The notes under the pieces are model-generated. The model was not told the DNA's origin. It searched no databases and worked only from the letters and a program-made list of their open reading frames with translations. Shown piece by piece: positions 16,307-25,592 of a DNA stretch of 64,000 nucleotides (position 1 is its first letter; every line of letters begins with the position of its first letter). This stretch comes from Amycolatopsis aidingensis (GTDB lineage: Bacteria > Actinomycetota > Actinomycetes > Mycobacteriales > Pseudonocardiaceae): contig NZ_CP076538.1 of the NCBI RefSeq assembly GCF_018885265.1, forward strand, positions 310,001 to 374,000, read 5' to 3'. A program made the position numbers and the translations under genes.

Positions 16307-17326
16307 ATGGGTGCCGAAGTGGCCGTGGAGGGCCTGAGCAAGTCCTTCGGGAGCCAGAACATCTGGCGGGACGTCTCGTTGGTGCTGCCGGAGGGCGAGG
16401 TGAGCGTGCTGCTCGGGCCGTCCGGAACCGGCAAGTCCGTGTTCCTGAAATGCCTGATCGGTCTGCTCCGGCCGGAGCGGGGCAGTGTCCGGCTGGACGG
16501 GGTGGACCTGGTGCGCTGCTCGGAACACCAGCTGTACTCCGCCCGCAGGCAGTTCGGGGTGCTGTTCCAGGACGGTGCCCTGTTCGGCTCGATGAACCTC
16601 TACGACAACATCGCCTTCCCGCTGCGCGAGCACACGCGCAAGAGTGAGACGGAGATCCGGCAGCTCGTCGGGGCGAAAATGGAGCTGGTCGGGCTCACCG
16701 GCGCGGAACGGAAACTGCCCGGCGAGCTGTCCGGCGGGATGCGCAAGCGGGCCGGGCTGGCCAGGGCGCTGGTGCTGGAGCCGCGGATCATCCTGTGCGA
16801 CGAGCCGGACTCCGGACTCGACCCGGTCCGCACCGCCTATCTCGCCCAGCTGCTGATCGACCTGAACGCGCAGCTGGACACCACGATCCTGATCGTCACG
16901 CACAACATCGCCGTGGCGCGCACGGTTCCGGACAACGTCGGGATGCTGTTCCGCCGCAGGCTGGTCCTGTTCGGGCCGCGTGAGGTGCTGCTGACCAGCA
17001 CCGAACCCGCGGTGGCCCAGTTCCTGCGCGGCAGGCGGATCGGCCCGATCGGGATGAGCGAGGAGAAGGACAGCGCCACCATGGCCGCCGAGGCGGCCCA
17101 GGACCCCGGCGAGGAGCCCGAGGAGCAGGCGCGGGTGGTGCCGCAGCTCGAACCGACGCCGGGGCTGCCGCCGCGGCGGGCCGTCCAGCGGCGCAAGGAC
17201 CGGGTGATGCGGCTGCTGCCCCAGCTCCCGGAACAGGCACGGCAGGACATCCTGGCCTGCCTCACCGATGCCGAGCGACATCGTTACGGCGTGCCCGTCC
17301 CGCAGCCGAGGGGGTACCGGCCATGA
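16307..17326 (+). CDS. mceG: Mce transporter ATPase MceG/Mkl
   Basis: This cytoplasmic ATPase powers lipid import through the YrbE permeases. Walker A is GPSGTGKS (37-44), the Q-loop VLFQDGALF (86-94), the signature LSGGM (141-145) and Walker B IILCDEPD (161-168), with the switch His in VTHN. The protein is 339 residues. Beyond the 250-residue core lies the C-terminal extension typical of Mkl proteins, which ends in a basic helix (RRKDRVMRLLPQLPEQARQD). In mycobacteria mceG is unlinked; here it heads the transporter genes, as in Streptomyces. It overlaps yrbEA by ATGA. Confidence 0.93.
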   Translation: MGAEVAVEGLSKSFGSQNIWRDVSLVLPEGEVSVLLGPSGTGKSVFLKCLIGLLRPERGSVRLDGVDLVRCSEHQLYSARRQFGVLFQDGALFGSMNLYDNIAFPLREHTRKSETEIRQLVGAKMELVGLTGAERKLPGELSGGMRKRAGLARALVLEPRIILCDEPDSGLDPVRTAYLAQLLIDLNAQLDTTILIVTHNIAVARTVPDNVGMLFRRRLVLFGPREVLLTSTEPAVAQFLRGRRIGPIGMSEEKDSATMAAEAAQDPGEEPEEQARVVPQLEPTPGLPPRRAVQRRKDRVMRLLPQLPEQARQDILACLTDAERHRYGVPVPQPRGYRP

Positions 17327-18111
17327 GCGCCCCGCCGGTCGCGAGCATGGGCCTTGCCGCGCTGCGCCAGGTGGGAATGTTGTGCTCGCTGGGGCTGGAT
17401 GTGTTGCGGCTGAGCCTGAAGCCGCCGTACCAGTTCCGCGAGTTCATCCAGCAGTGCTGGTTCATCGTCCGGGTCAGCATCCTGCCCGCGGCGCTGGTTT
17501 CCATCCCGTTCGGCGCGGTGATCGCGCTGCAGCTGGGTTCGCTGACCCAGCAGATCGGCGCGCAGTCGTTCACCGGGTCGGCCAGCGTGCTGGCGGTGAT
17601 CCAGCAGGCCAGCCCGCTGATCACCGCGCTGCTGATCGCGGGCGCGGGCGGCAGCGCCGTCTGTGCCGATCTCGGCTCCCGCACCATCCGGGAGGAGATC
17701 GACGCGATGCGGGCGCTCGGGGTGTCCCCGATCCACCGGCTGGTGGTGCCGAGGGTGCATGCCGCGATCGTGATCGCGGTGCTGCTGAACGGCATGGTGA
17801 GCGTGGTCGGGGTGCTCGGCGGCTACTTCTTCAACGTGATCATGCAGGACGGAACCCCCGGGGCCTACCTGGCCTCGTTCTCCGCGCTGGCCCAGCTGCC
17901 GGACCTGTGGATCAGCGAGATCAAGGCAGTCCTCTTCGGATTCATCGCCGGGATGGTCGCGGCCTTCCGCGGGCTGAACCCGCCGCCGGGACCGAAGGGC
18001 GTCGGGGACGCGGTGAACCAGTCCGTGGTGATCACCTTCCTGCTGCTGTTCTTCCTCAACTTCATCCTCACGACGATCTACTTGCAGATCGTCCCGCCGA
18101 AGGCGTTGTGA
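17323..18111 (+). CDS. yrbEA: YrbE/MlaE-type Mce permease, first copy
   Basis: The 262-residue integral membrane protein belongs to the MlaE family. The cytoplasmic coupling segment DLGSRTIREEIDAMRALGVS (about 120-140) is the family hallmark that contacts MceG. About five membrane segments surround it, including ALVSIPFGAVIALQLGSL and IAVLLNGMVSVVGVLGGYFF. It overlaps mceG by 4 bases, and the second YrbE gene starts 4 bases after its stop, so the two permease halves should be made in equal amounts. Confidence 0.93.
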   Translation: MSAPPVASMGLAALRQVGMLCSLGLDVLRLSLKPPYQFREFIQQCWFIVRVSILPAALVSIPFGAVIALQLGSLTQQIGAQSFTGSASVLAVIQQASPLITALLIAGAGGSAVCADLGSRTIREEIDAMRALGVSPIHRLVVPRVHAAIVIAVLLNGMVSVVGVLGGYFFNVIMQDGTPGAYLASFSALAQLPDLWISEIKAVLFGFIAGMVAAFRGLNPPPGPKGVGDAVNQSVVITFLLLFFLNFILTTIYLQIVPPKAL

Positions 18112-18115
18112 TCCG

Positions 18116-18955
18116 ATGACAGATACGGGACTGAAGCGGCGCGGGCCCGTCGACCGGTCGCTGGACCCGCTGGGCAGGCTCGGCGACCAGCTTTCCTTCT
18201 ACCTGCGCGCCCTGCTGTGGGTGCCGCGCACCCTGCACCGGTACTTCAAGGAAGTGGTGCGGCTGCTGGCCGAGGTCAGTTTCGGCACCGGGGCGCTCGC
18301 CGTGATCGGCGGCACGATCGGCGTCATGGTGGGCCTTTCCGTGTTCACCGGCACGGTGGTCGGCCTACAGGGCTTCTCCGCACTGAACCAGGTGGGCACC
18401 TCGGCCTTCGCCGGGTTCCTCTCCGCCTACTTCAACACGCGCGAGATCGCCCCGCTGGTGGCCGGGCTCGCGCTGTCCGCGACCGTGGGCTCAGGGTTCA
18501 CCGCGCAGCTTGGCGCGATGCGCATCTCCGAGGAGATCGACGCGCTGGAGGTGATGGGGGTGCCCAGCCTCCCGTTCCTGGTCACCACCCGGATCATCGC
18601 CGGGTTCATCGCGATCATCCCGCTGTACGTGATCGGCCTGCTCACCTCCTACCTGGCCGCGCGCACCATCACCGTGGAGTTCTACGGGCAGTCGACCGGG
18701 ACCTACGACCACTACTTCACCTTGTTCCTACCCCCTGAGGACGTGGTCTGGTCCTTCGTCAAGGTGCTGGTGTTCAGCGTGGTGATCATCCTGGCGCACT
18801 GCTACTACGGCTACCGCGCCGCGGGTGGCCCGGCCGGGGTCGGGGTGGCCGTCGGGCGCGCCGTGCGCTCGGCGATCGTGACCATCGCGGTGCTCGACTT
18901 CTTCCTCAGCCTTGCCATCTGGGGAACCACCACGACGGTGAGGATCGCGGGATGA
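18116..18955 (+). CDS. yrbEB: YrbE/MlaE-type Mce permease, second copy
   Basis: This 279-residue partner of the previous permease carries the same coupling motif as GAMRISEEIDALEVMGVPSL (about 140-160) and similar membrane segments. An N-terminal cytoplasmic extension (DRSLDPLGRLGDQLSFYLR) distinguishes YrbEB from YrbEA. The two YrbE proteins form the heterodimeric channel base of Mce importers. Its stop overlaps the mceA start (ATGA). Confidence 0.93.
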   Translation: MTDTGLKRRGPVDRSLDPLGRLGDQLSFYLRALLWVPRTLHRYFKEVVRLLAEVSFGTGALAVIGGTIGVMVGLSVFTGTVVGLQGFSALNQVGTSAFAGFLSAYFNTREIAPLVAGLALSATVGSGFTAQLGAMRISEEIDALEVMGVPSLPFLVTTRIIAGFIAIIPLYVIGLLTSYLAARTITVEFYGQSTGTYDHYFTLFLPPEDVVWSFVKVLVFSVVIILAHCYYGYRAAGGPAGVGVAVGRAVRSAIVTIAVLDFFLSLAIWGTTTTVRIAG

Positions 18956-20214
18956 GGGGACACAGTCCGGAGGAACGGTTCCGCAGCCCTGGGCTGCGCG
19001 TGCTCGGCGTGGTCTACCTGGTGATCGTGGCGGTGTTCCTGTGGCTCACCATCGCCATCTACCGCGACGTGTTCAGCACCGAGGTCCCGGTGACCCTGCG
19101 CGCCGACCACGTCGGCAACCAGCTCCAGGCACAGGCGGATGTGAAGATGCGCGGGCTGATCGTGGGCACGGTGCGCGAAGTGGACAGTCACGGCGACGCC
19201 GCCGAGCTCGAGCTGGCCATGGACCCCGAGCTGATCGACAAGGTACCCAGCAACGTCTCCGCCCGGCTGCTGCCGAAAACCCTGTTCGGGGAGCGGTACG
19301 TGAGCCTGGTCGAACCCGCGGACCCGGCGCCGACCCCGCTTTCGGCCGGGGACGTGATCGGCCAGGACCGCTCCGCCGCATCGATCGAGCTGGAGCGGGT
19401 GCTGAACAACCTGCTGCCGCTGCTGCGTTCGGTGGAACCGGCCCAGCTGGCGAGCACCCTGAACGCACTCGCCCAGGCGCTGGAGGGGCGCGGCGAGCCG
19501 CTGGGTGACACGCTGGTCCGGGTCGGCAACTACCTCGGCGAGCTGAACCCGCAGCTACCCGAGATCAAGGACGACATCTCCGCCTTCGCCGACGTCTCCG
19601 ACACCTACGACGCCGCGGCTGGCGACTTCCTGCACGCGCTTTCCGATCTCACCGTGACCAGCAGGACGGTGGTGCAGCAGCGGGCGAACCTGGACGCGCT
19701 GTACCGCACACTCACCGCCGCGACCAGGGACGTCACCGGGTTCCTCGAACAGAACAAGGAAACCCTGATCCGGCTCTCCGCCTCCGCCCGGCCCACCCTG
19801 GACGTACTGGCCCGCTACGCCCCGCAGTACGCCTGCATGCTGGACTCGGTCACCGACCTGATCCCCCGGCTGGAGAAGACCTTCGGCAAGGGCACCGACA
19901 AACCCGGCCTGCACGTGAAACTCCGGTTCGTGCCGGACCGGGGGCAGTACTACCCGGGGACCGACGACCCGCGCTACGACGACACGCGCGGTCCCCGCTG
20001 CTACGGCTCGGACGGTGGCGAGGACTCCGCAGCCGCGATCCCCGCTTTGTCCACGATGGACTCCGAGCTGGGTCCGGCGAACTCCCCGCAGGAAAGGAAC
20101 TTTCTCGCCGCCGTGCTGGCGCCGACGCTGGGGGTGCGGCCCGCGGAGGTGCCGGAGTGGAGCAGCCTGCTGCTCGGCCCGTTGCTGCGTGGGACGGAGG
20201 TGGAGTTCGAATGA
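18952..20214 (+). CDS. mceA: Mce family protein A
   Basis: One N-terminal membrane anchor (LRVLGVVYLVIVAVFLWLTI, about 15-37) leads into an MCE domain at about 44-120 with VKMRGLIVGTVREV and LFGERYVSL. A long helical region follows, then an Asp/Gly-rich tail. Mce proteins form a hexameric tunnel that carries lipids from the outer layer to the YrbE permease. Letter names here follow gene order; this first one resembles MceA by position and by its tail YYPGTDDPRYDDTRGPRCYG. It has 420 residues and overlaps both neighbours by ATGA. Confidence 0.92.
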   Translation: MRGHSPEERFRSPGLRVLGVVYLVIVAVFLWLTIAIYRDVFSTEVPVTLRADHVGNQLQAQADVKMRGLIVGTVREVDSHGDAAELELAMDPELIDKVPSNVSARLLPKTLFGERYVSLVEPADPAPTPLSAGDVIGQDRSAASIELERVLNNLLPLLRSVEPAQLASTLNALAQALEGRGEPLGDTLVRVGNYLGELNPQLPEIKDDISAFADVSDTYDAAAGDFLHALSDLTVTSRTVVQQRANLDALYRTLTAATRDVTGFLEQNKETLIRLSASARPTLDVLARYAPQYACMLDSVTDLIPRLEKTFGKGTDKPGLHVKLRFVPDRGQYYPGTDDPRYDDTRGPRCYGSDGGEDSAAAIPALSTMDSELGPANSPQERNFLAAVLAPTLGVRPAEVPEWSSLLLGPLLRGTEVEFE

Positions 20215-21233
20215 GGGACATCCTTGCGCCGCTGGTGAAACTGATCGTGTTCGCCGTCGTCACGCTGCTCAGCACCGGTCTGCTGGCGATGTCCATCGCG
20301 AACACCGACCTGCGGGCATCGCATGAGTACTCCGCGCGGTTCACCGACGTCACCTCGCTGGTGGAGGGGGACGACGTGCGGGTCGGCGGGGTGCGGGTCG
20401 GCGAGGTGGAAAGCATCGAGCTGATCGACCGGCGGCTGGCCAGGGTGGAGTTCTCGGTTGACGCCGACCGGGTCCTTCCCGCCTCGGTGACCGCGGGCCT
20501 GAAGTACCGCAACATGCTCGGGCAGCGCTATATCGCGCTAGAGCGCGGCGTCGGCGAGGTGGACGGGGTGCTGCCGCCGGGCGGGGAGATCCCGCTGGAG
20601 CGCACCAGTCCCGCGCTGGACCTGACCCTGCTGTTCAACGGTTTCCGCCCGCTGTTCCAGGCGCTGTCCCCACAGGACGTGAACAAGCTGTCCTACGAGC
20701 TGATCCAGGTGTTCCAGGGCGAGGGCAGCACGGTGGACAGCCTGCTGCGGCACACCGCCTCGCTGACCTCCACCATCGCCGGCAAGGACGAGGTGATCGG
20801 CAAGGTGATCGGCAACCTGAACCAGGTGCTGGACACGGTGAACGCCCGCGGCTCCGAGCTGTCCTCCTTGCTGGACACCGTGCAGCGGTTCGTCTCCGGG
20901 CTGGCCGCGGACCGCGAACCGGTCGGCGAGGCGATCACCTCACTTGGTGATCTCGCCGACTCCACCGCCGGGCTGCTCGCGGACGGCCGCCCGGCGCTGC
21001 GGTCGAGCATCGGCGAGCTCGGCCGGTTGTCCGAGAACCTCGCCGACAACGAGGAGATCGTCGAATCCGCACTGCGGAACCTTCCAGTGAAGATGGAGTC
21101 GGTGACGCGGATGTCCTCCTACGGCTCCTGGATGAACTTCTTCCTGTGCGAGGCGACCACCTCGCCCGCGGCGGGAAGCTCGCCGCTGCCGCTGGCCGGG
21201 ATCCCGCGCACCGAGCCGAGGTGCTACCGATGA
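20211..21233 (+). CDS. mceB: Mce family protein B
   Basis: ATG 20211 overlaps the mceA stop, which fixes the start. The 340-residue protein has a single N-terminal anchor (LVKLIVFAVVTLLSTGLLAM), an MCE domain with FTDVTSLVEGDDVRVGGVRV and MLGQRYIALE, and a long helical stretch rich in Leu/Asp/Ser that forms the tunnel. It ends in FLCEATTSPAAGS and a Pro/Arg tail. Part of the coupled mceA-F run. Confidence 0.92.
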   Translation: MRDILAPLVKLIVFAVVTLLSTGLLAMSIANTDLRASHEYSARFTDVTSLVEGDDVRVGGVRVGEVESIELIDRRLARVEFSVDADRVLPASVTAGLKYRNMLGQRYIALERGVGEVDGVLPPGGEIPLERTSPALDLTLLFNGFRPLFQALSPQDVNKLSYELIQVFQGEGSTVDSLLRHTASLTSTIAGKDEVIGKVIGNLNQVLDTVNARGSELSSLLDTVQRFVSGLAADREPVGEAITSLGDLADSTAGLLADGRPALRSSIGELGRLSENLADNEEIVESALRNLPVKMESVTRMSSYGSWMNFFLCEATTSPAAGSSPLPLAGIPRTEPRCYR

Positions 21234-22234
21234 AAAGTTTCTCCGAACGCAACCAGGCAGGCATCGGCACGGTGAGCATCGTGCTGCTCAGCTTGATCGC
21301 GCTGGTCACCTTCTACTCCGAGGACCTGCCGATCATCGGCGGCGGCACCACCTACACCGCGCACTTCGCCGAGGCCGCGGGCCTCACCGCGAGTACCGAG
21401 GTGCGGGCCGCCGGGGTGAAGGTCGGCACGGTCACCGCCGTCGAGCTGGAGGGCGACCACGTGCGGGTCACCTTCCGGGTGGACGACGCCTGGGTCGGCG
21501 ACCGCACCACCGCGGAGATCGGGATCAAGACCCTGCTGGGCTCGAAGTACCTTGCGATCGACCCGCGGGGCAGCGCACGGCAGGACCCGGACGAGCCCAT
21601 CCCGCTGGAGCGCACCACCACTCCCTTCGACATCAACGAGGTGTTCGACCAGCTCTCCGCCACCGTCGGGGATATCGACACCGACCGGCTGGCCAGGTCG
21701 ATGCGGGTGCTCACCGAGACCTTCGCCGACTCGCCACCGCATGTGCGCTCGGCACTGGAAGGGCTTTCCGCGCTGTCCGAGACGATCGCCTCCAGGGATG
21801 CCGAGCTGGCCAAGCTGCTGGAGAACACCCGCAAGGTCTCCCGTACCTTCGCCGACCGCAAGGACGCGGTGCGGCAACTGCTTTCCGACGGCAACCTGCT
21901 GCTGGCGGAGCTGCGCGCGCGCAAGGAGTCGATCAGCGAGTTGCTTTCCGGGACCCGCGAGCTCTCCGCGCAGCTACGCGGGCTGGTCGCGGACAACTCG
22001 GGCCGGCTGCGCCCGGCGCTGGAGCAGCTGGACCGGGTGAACGCCGTGCTGCAACGCAACCAGGAGGAGCTGAACCGCAGCCTGGCGCTGGCAGGCCCGT
22101 ACTACCGGCTGATCGGCAACACCATGGGCAACGGCAGGTGGATCGAGACCTACCTGTGCGGGCTGATCGAACCGCCGGAGGGCGAGCCCTGCGCGCCACC
22201 GAAGGAACCCTTCCCGCAAGGAGGACCGCGATGA
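21230..22234 (+). CDS. mceC: Mce family protein C
   Basis: The ATG overlaps the mceB stop. The 334-residue protein has an anchor at GTVSIVLLSLIALVTFYSED and an MCE domain with FAEAAGLTASTEVRAAGVKV and LLGSKYLAIDPRG. A helical coiled region with repeated STR/ELS blocks follows. The end YLCGLIEPPEGEPCAPPK includes cysteines common in MceC proteins. It is subunit C of the lipid tunnel by position. Confidence 0.92.
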   Translation: MKSFSERNQAGIGTVSIVLLSLIALVTFYSEDLPIIGGGTTYTAHFAEAAGLTASTEVRAAGVKVGTVTAVELEGDHVRVTFRVDDAWVGDRTTAEIGIKTLLGSKYLAIDPRGSARQDPDEPIPLERTTTPFDINEVFDQLSATVGDIDTDRLARSMRVLTETFADSPPHVRSALEGLSALSETIASRDAELAKLLENTRKVSRTFADRKDAVRQLLSDGNLLLAELRARKESISELLSGTRELSAQLRGLVADNSGRLRPALEQLDRVNAVLQRNQEELNRSLALAGPYYRLIGNTMGNGRWIETYLCGLIEPPEGEPCAPPKEPFPQGGPR

Positions 22235-23289
22235 GCCCGGCCGGAACGCGCAAGGGCCTGCGTGCGGGCATCACCCTGACCATCCTCGCCGTGCTGCTGG
22301 CCGCGGCCACCGTGCTGATCATCCGGCCGGGCGGGCAGCAGCGGTTCACCGCGTACTTCACCGCGGCGGTGGGCCTCTACCCCGGCTCGACCGTGCGGGT
22401 GCTCGGCATCCCGGTGGGCACGGTGGCGGAGGTGGTCCCGGAGGGCGAGCGGGTGCGGGTGGAGCTCGCGGTGGACTCGGATGTGCCGATCCCGGAAGGC
22501 GCCTCCGCCGCCGTGGTGGCGCCCAGCCTGGTCAGCGACAGGTACGTGCAGTTCGTCCCGGTGTACACGCAGGGCCCGAAACTGGCCTCGGGCGCGGTGA
22601 TCCCGGTGCAGCGCACGGTCACCCCTGCGGAGCTGGACGAGCTGTTCGCCAGCCTGGACGAGCTGGCCGGTGCGCTCGGCCCGGACGGGGCGAACTCCGA
22701 TGGCGCGCTTTCGGACCTGCTGGACACCCTCGCGGAGAATGCGGACGGCAACGGGAAGCTGATCAATGACACGATCAGCAAACTGGCCGCGGCCAACCAG
22801 ACGCTGTCGGGCACCAGGGACGAGCTGTTCGGCACGGTGTCCAGCTTGCAGGAGTTCACCAGCATGCTGGCGGGCAACGACGACCAGGTGGTCGAGTTCG
22901 CCAGGCAGCTGGCCGACATCTCCGCCTTCCTCAGCGGGGAACGCACCGAGCTGGGCGCCGCGGTGAGCGAGCTTGCCACCGCTCTGGAGTCGGTGCGCGG
23001 GTTCATCAAGGACAACCGCGGGCACCTCAAGTCCAACGTGGACAAACTGGTGGAGATCACCAAGGTGCTTGTCGACCAGCGGGACTCGCTGGCCGAGGCG
23101 CTGGACACCGCGCCGAACGCGGTGGAGAACTTCTACCAGGGATACAACCCGCAGCGGCGCACCCTGGACTCCCGCACCCTGCTGCTGGAGTGGTGGCCGC
23201 AGTCCCAGCAGGACTCCGGTGCGCCGGAGGACGCGCCCGCACTGCCGCTGCCACCGGTCGGGCCCGCCTACAGCACGGGAGGTTCCTGA
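22231..23289 (+). CDS. mceD: Mce family protein D
   Basis: Start fixed by the ATGA overlap with mceC. The 352-residue protein has an anchor (AGITLTILAVLLAAATVLII), then YFTAAVGLYPGSTVRVLGIP and VSDRYVQFVPVY within the MCE domain. A helical region follows (SLDELAGALGPDG, LAADIS-like repeats), with a C-terminal Pro-rich tail after VENFYQGYNPQRRTLDSR, a feature of MceD proteins. The next gene begins 3 bases after the stop. Confidence 0.92.
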   Translation: MSPAGTRKGLRAGITLTILAVLLAAATVLIIRPGGQQRFTAYFTAAVGLYPGSTVRVLGIPVGTVAEVVPEGERVRVELAVDSDVPIPEGASAAVVAPSLVSDRYVQFVPVYTQGPKLASGAVIPVQRTVTPAELDELFASLDELAGALGPDGANSDGALSDLLDTLAENADGNGKLINDTISKLAAANQTLSGTRDELFGTVSSLQEFTSMLAGNDDQVVEFARQLADISAFLSGERTELGAAVSELATALESVRGFIKDNRGHLKSNVDKLVEITKVLVDQRDSLAEALDTAPNAVENFYQGYNPQRRTLDSRTLLLEWWPQSQQDSGAPEDAPALPLPPVGPAYSTGGS

Positions 23290-23292
23290 GAG

Positions 23293-24420
23293 ATGGCGCT
23301 TGAACGGGAGTTGACTGCTCGAGGTGACCGCGTTCGGGAACAAGCACTGATGCGCCGCCGGGTCATGCCCGTGGCCGTGCTGGCCGCGTTCTCGCTCACC
23401 GGCTGTGGTGCGGGCGGGTTCAACGGGATCTACGCGCTGCCGCTGCCCGGTGGGGCCGATCTCGGTGCGCATCCGTACCAGGTGACCATCGAGTTCGCCA
23501 ACGTGCTGGACCTTGTGCCGCAGGCCGGGGTCAAGGTGAACGACGTGCCGGTGGGCAGGGTGGACCGGATCGAGGTCGCGCCACAGGACTGGACGGCGCG
23601 GGTGACCGTCTCGGTGCACGGGTCGGTCGACCTGCCCGCGAACGCGCACGCGAGCGTGCGGCAGTCCAGCCTGCTCGGGGAGAAGTTCGTGCAGCTGAGC
23701 GAACCCGCGGGCGGCGGGACCGGGAAGCTCAACGACGGGGCGCTGATCCCGCTGGAGCGCAGCAATCGCAACGCCGAGGTGGAGGAGGTCTTCGGCGCGC
23801 TCTCGCTGCTGCTCAACGGTGGCGGTGTCGGGCAGATCCAGCAGATCACCAGCGAGCTGAACCAGGCGCTGGACGGCAACGAGGAAGGACTTCGTGCACT
23901 GCTGTCCAATATGGACACATTTGTCAGTCAGCTGGACGCGCACCGGCACGAGATCACCAGGGCGCTGGAGGGGGTGAACCGGCTTTCGGCCACCCTGGCC
24001 GGGCAGCGCGAGCGGATCGACGAGGTGCTGCGTGACCTCCAGCCTGGGGTGGAGATCCTGGCCCAGCAGCGGGAGTCGCTGGTGACGATGCTGCGCTCGC
24101 TGGATTCGCTCTCGGCCGTCGCGGTGGACACGATCGACAAGGCCGGCGCGGATATGGTGGCCGACCTGCGGCGGCTGGAGCCGATCCTGCGCAACCTCGC
24201 CGACGCGGGCAAGGATCTGCCCGAGGCTTTCGAACTGCTGCTGACCTTCCCGTTCCCGGACTCGGCGATGGAGATGTTCCGGGGCGACTACGGCAACGTG
24301 TTCGTCGATCTGGACACCCCGGTGCCGCCGGGTGAGCCCACCGAACCCGGTGCGCCGGGTGCCCCGGTCGTCCCGCTCCGTCCGATGGATTCACCCGCGT
24401 TACCAGGGGGCGAGAAATGA
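23293..24420 (+). CDS. mceE: Mce family lipoprotein E
   Basis: MceE subunits are usually lipoproteins, and here a lipobox LTGC follows the hydrophobic core VMPVAVLAAFSL. The annotated ATG 23293 has GGGAGG about 10 bases upstream. An internal ATG 23350 gives a more standard signal peptide (MRRRVMPVAVLAAFS) but has a weaker ribosome site. The MCE domain runs from YQVTIEFANVLDLVPQAGVK to LLGEKFVQLSEP. The rest is helical, with a Pro-rich end. The stop overlaps mceF by ATGA. Confidence 0.9.
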   Translation: MALERELTARGDRVREQALMRRRVMPVAVLAAFSLTGCGAGGFNGIYALPLPGGADLGAHPYQVTIEFANVLDLVPQAGVKVNDVPVGRVDRIEVAPQDWTARVTVSVHGSVDLPANAHASVRQSSLLGEKFVQLSEPAGGGTGKLNDGALIPLERSNRNAEVEEVFGALSLLLNGGGVGQIQQITSELNQALDGNEEGLRALLSNMDTFVSQLDAHRHEITRALEGVNRLSATLAGQRERIDEVLRDLQPGVEILAQQRESLVTMLRSLDSLSAVAVDTIDKAGADMVADLRRLEPILRNLADAGKDLPEAFELLLTFPFPDSAMEMFRGDYGNVFVDLDTPVPPGEPTEPGAPGAPVVPLRPMDSPALPGGEK

Positions 24421-25592
24421 TCACGCGCAAGGTGCAGCTCCAGGTGGCCGTGTTCGTGCTGGTCGCGCTGGTCGGCGTGAGCTACGTCGGGTACAGCTAC
24501 GCCGGGCTGGACCGGATGTTCGGCGGCAGCGGGATGGTGGTGCAGGTACGGCTGGCCTCGTCCGGCGGACTGTTCACCAATGGGGAGGTCACCTATCGCG
24601 GGGTGCAGGTCGGGCGGGTCGGCCCGATGCGGCTTGCAGGGGAGGGGATCGAGGCTGACCTCTACCTCGAGGACTCGGCCCCGCCCATCCCCGCGGACAC
24701 CGCGGCCGTGGTCACCAACCGGTCCGCCGTCGGGGAGCAGTACCTCGACCTGCGGCCGCGGTCGGCGGATGGCCCCTTCCTCACCGAGGGATCGGTGATC
24801 GAGCAGGACCGGACCAGTCTCCCGCCCCCGGTCGAACAAGTGATGTCTACATTGGACAGCATGGTCGCCTCGGTACCGTTGGACTCGCTGCGTACCGTGG
24901 TGCGCGAGGCCGGGGCGGCCTTCCAGGGTACCGGGCCGGAGCTTGGCAAGCTGATGGACAGCGCGGACGCGTTCACCCGCACCGCCGTGGAACACCTGCC
25001 GCAGACCAGCAAGTTGATCACCGACGCGCGTACCGTGCTGAACACGCAGGTGGAGCAGGCACCCGCGATCGACTCGTTCAGCCGGGACCTGCGGCTGCTC
25101 GCCGAGCAGTTCAAGCATTCCGATGGCGACCTGCGCAGGCTGATCGGTGCCACCCCGCCTGCCGCCGAGGAGACCAGCGCGCTGCTGGCCGAGTCCGGCA
25201 GGGGGCTCGGGCTGGTGCTGGCGAACCTGCTGACCCCTTCGATGATCTTCGAGAGCAGGACCGCGGCCACCGAGCAGTTGCTGGTCTACTACCCGCTCGC
25301 GCTCAGCGCCACCGAGGATGTGGTCGGCAGGGACGGGGAGGCCCGGTTCGCCTCGGTGCTGCGCTTCTTCGAGCCGGAGCCATGCATCCGGGGCTACCAG
25401 GACACGGTGTACCGGCCGGGCACCGACACCTCGCCCGCCCCGGAGCTGAACACGCGGGCGCGCTGCACCCTGCCGTACGGGCACCCGAGTTCGGTCCGGG
25501 GTTCGCAGCACGCACCGAAGGGCGCGCCCGCGCCCGATCCGGATGGCCTGAGCCAGTTGCTCGGGGTCGACCTGCTGCGAGGTGGACGGTGA
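24417..25592 (+). CDS. mceF: Mce family protein F
   Basis: The 391-residue last Mce subunit has an anchor VQLQVAVFVLVALVGVSYVG and an MCE domain with GGLFTNGEVTYRGVQVGRVG and AVGEQYLDLRPR. A long helical part follows, then a tail with CIRGYQDTVYRPGTDTSPAP that is typical of MceF. It overlaps mceE (ATGA) and the following Mce-associated gene (GTGA), so nine genes from mceG on are tightly coupled. Confidence 0.92.
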   Translation: MITRKVQLQVAVFVLVALVGVSYVGYSYAGLDRMFGGSGMVVQVRLASSGGLFTNGEVTYRGVQVGRVGPMRLAGEGIEADLYLEDSAPPIPADTAAVVTNRSAVGEQYLDLRPRSADGPFLTEGSVIEQDRTSLPPPVEQVMSTLDSMVASVPLDSLRTVVREAGAAFQGTGPELGKLMDSADAFTRTAVEHLPQTSKLITDARTVLNTQVEQAPAIDSFSRDLRLLAEQFKHSDGDLRRLIGATPPAAEETSALLAESGRGLGLVLANLLTPSMIFESRTAATEQLLVYYPLALSATEDVVGRDGEARFASVLRFFEPEPCIRGYQDTVYRPGTDTSPAPELNTRARCTLPYGHPSSVRGSQHAPKGAPAPDPDGLSQLLGVDLLRGGR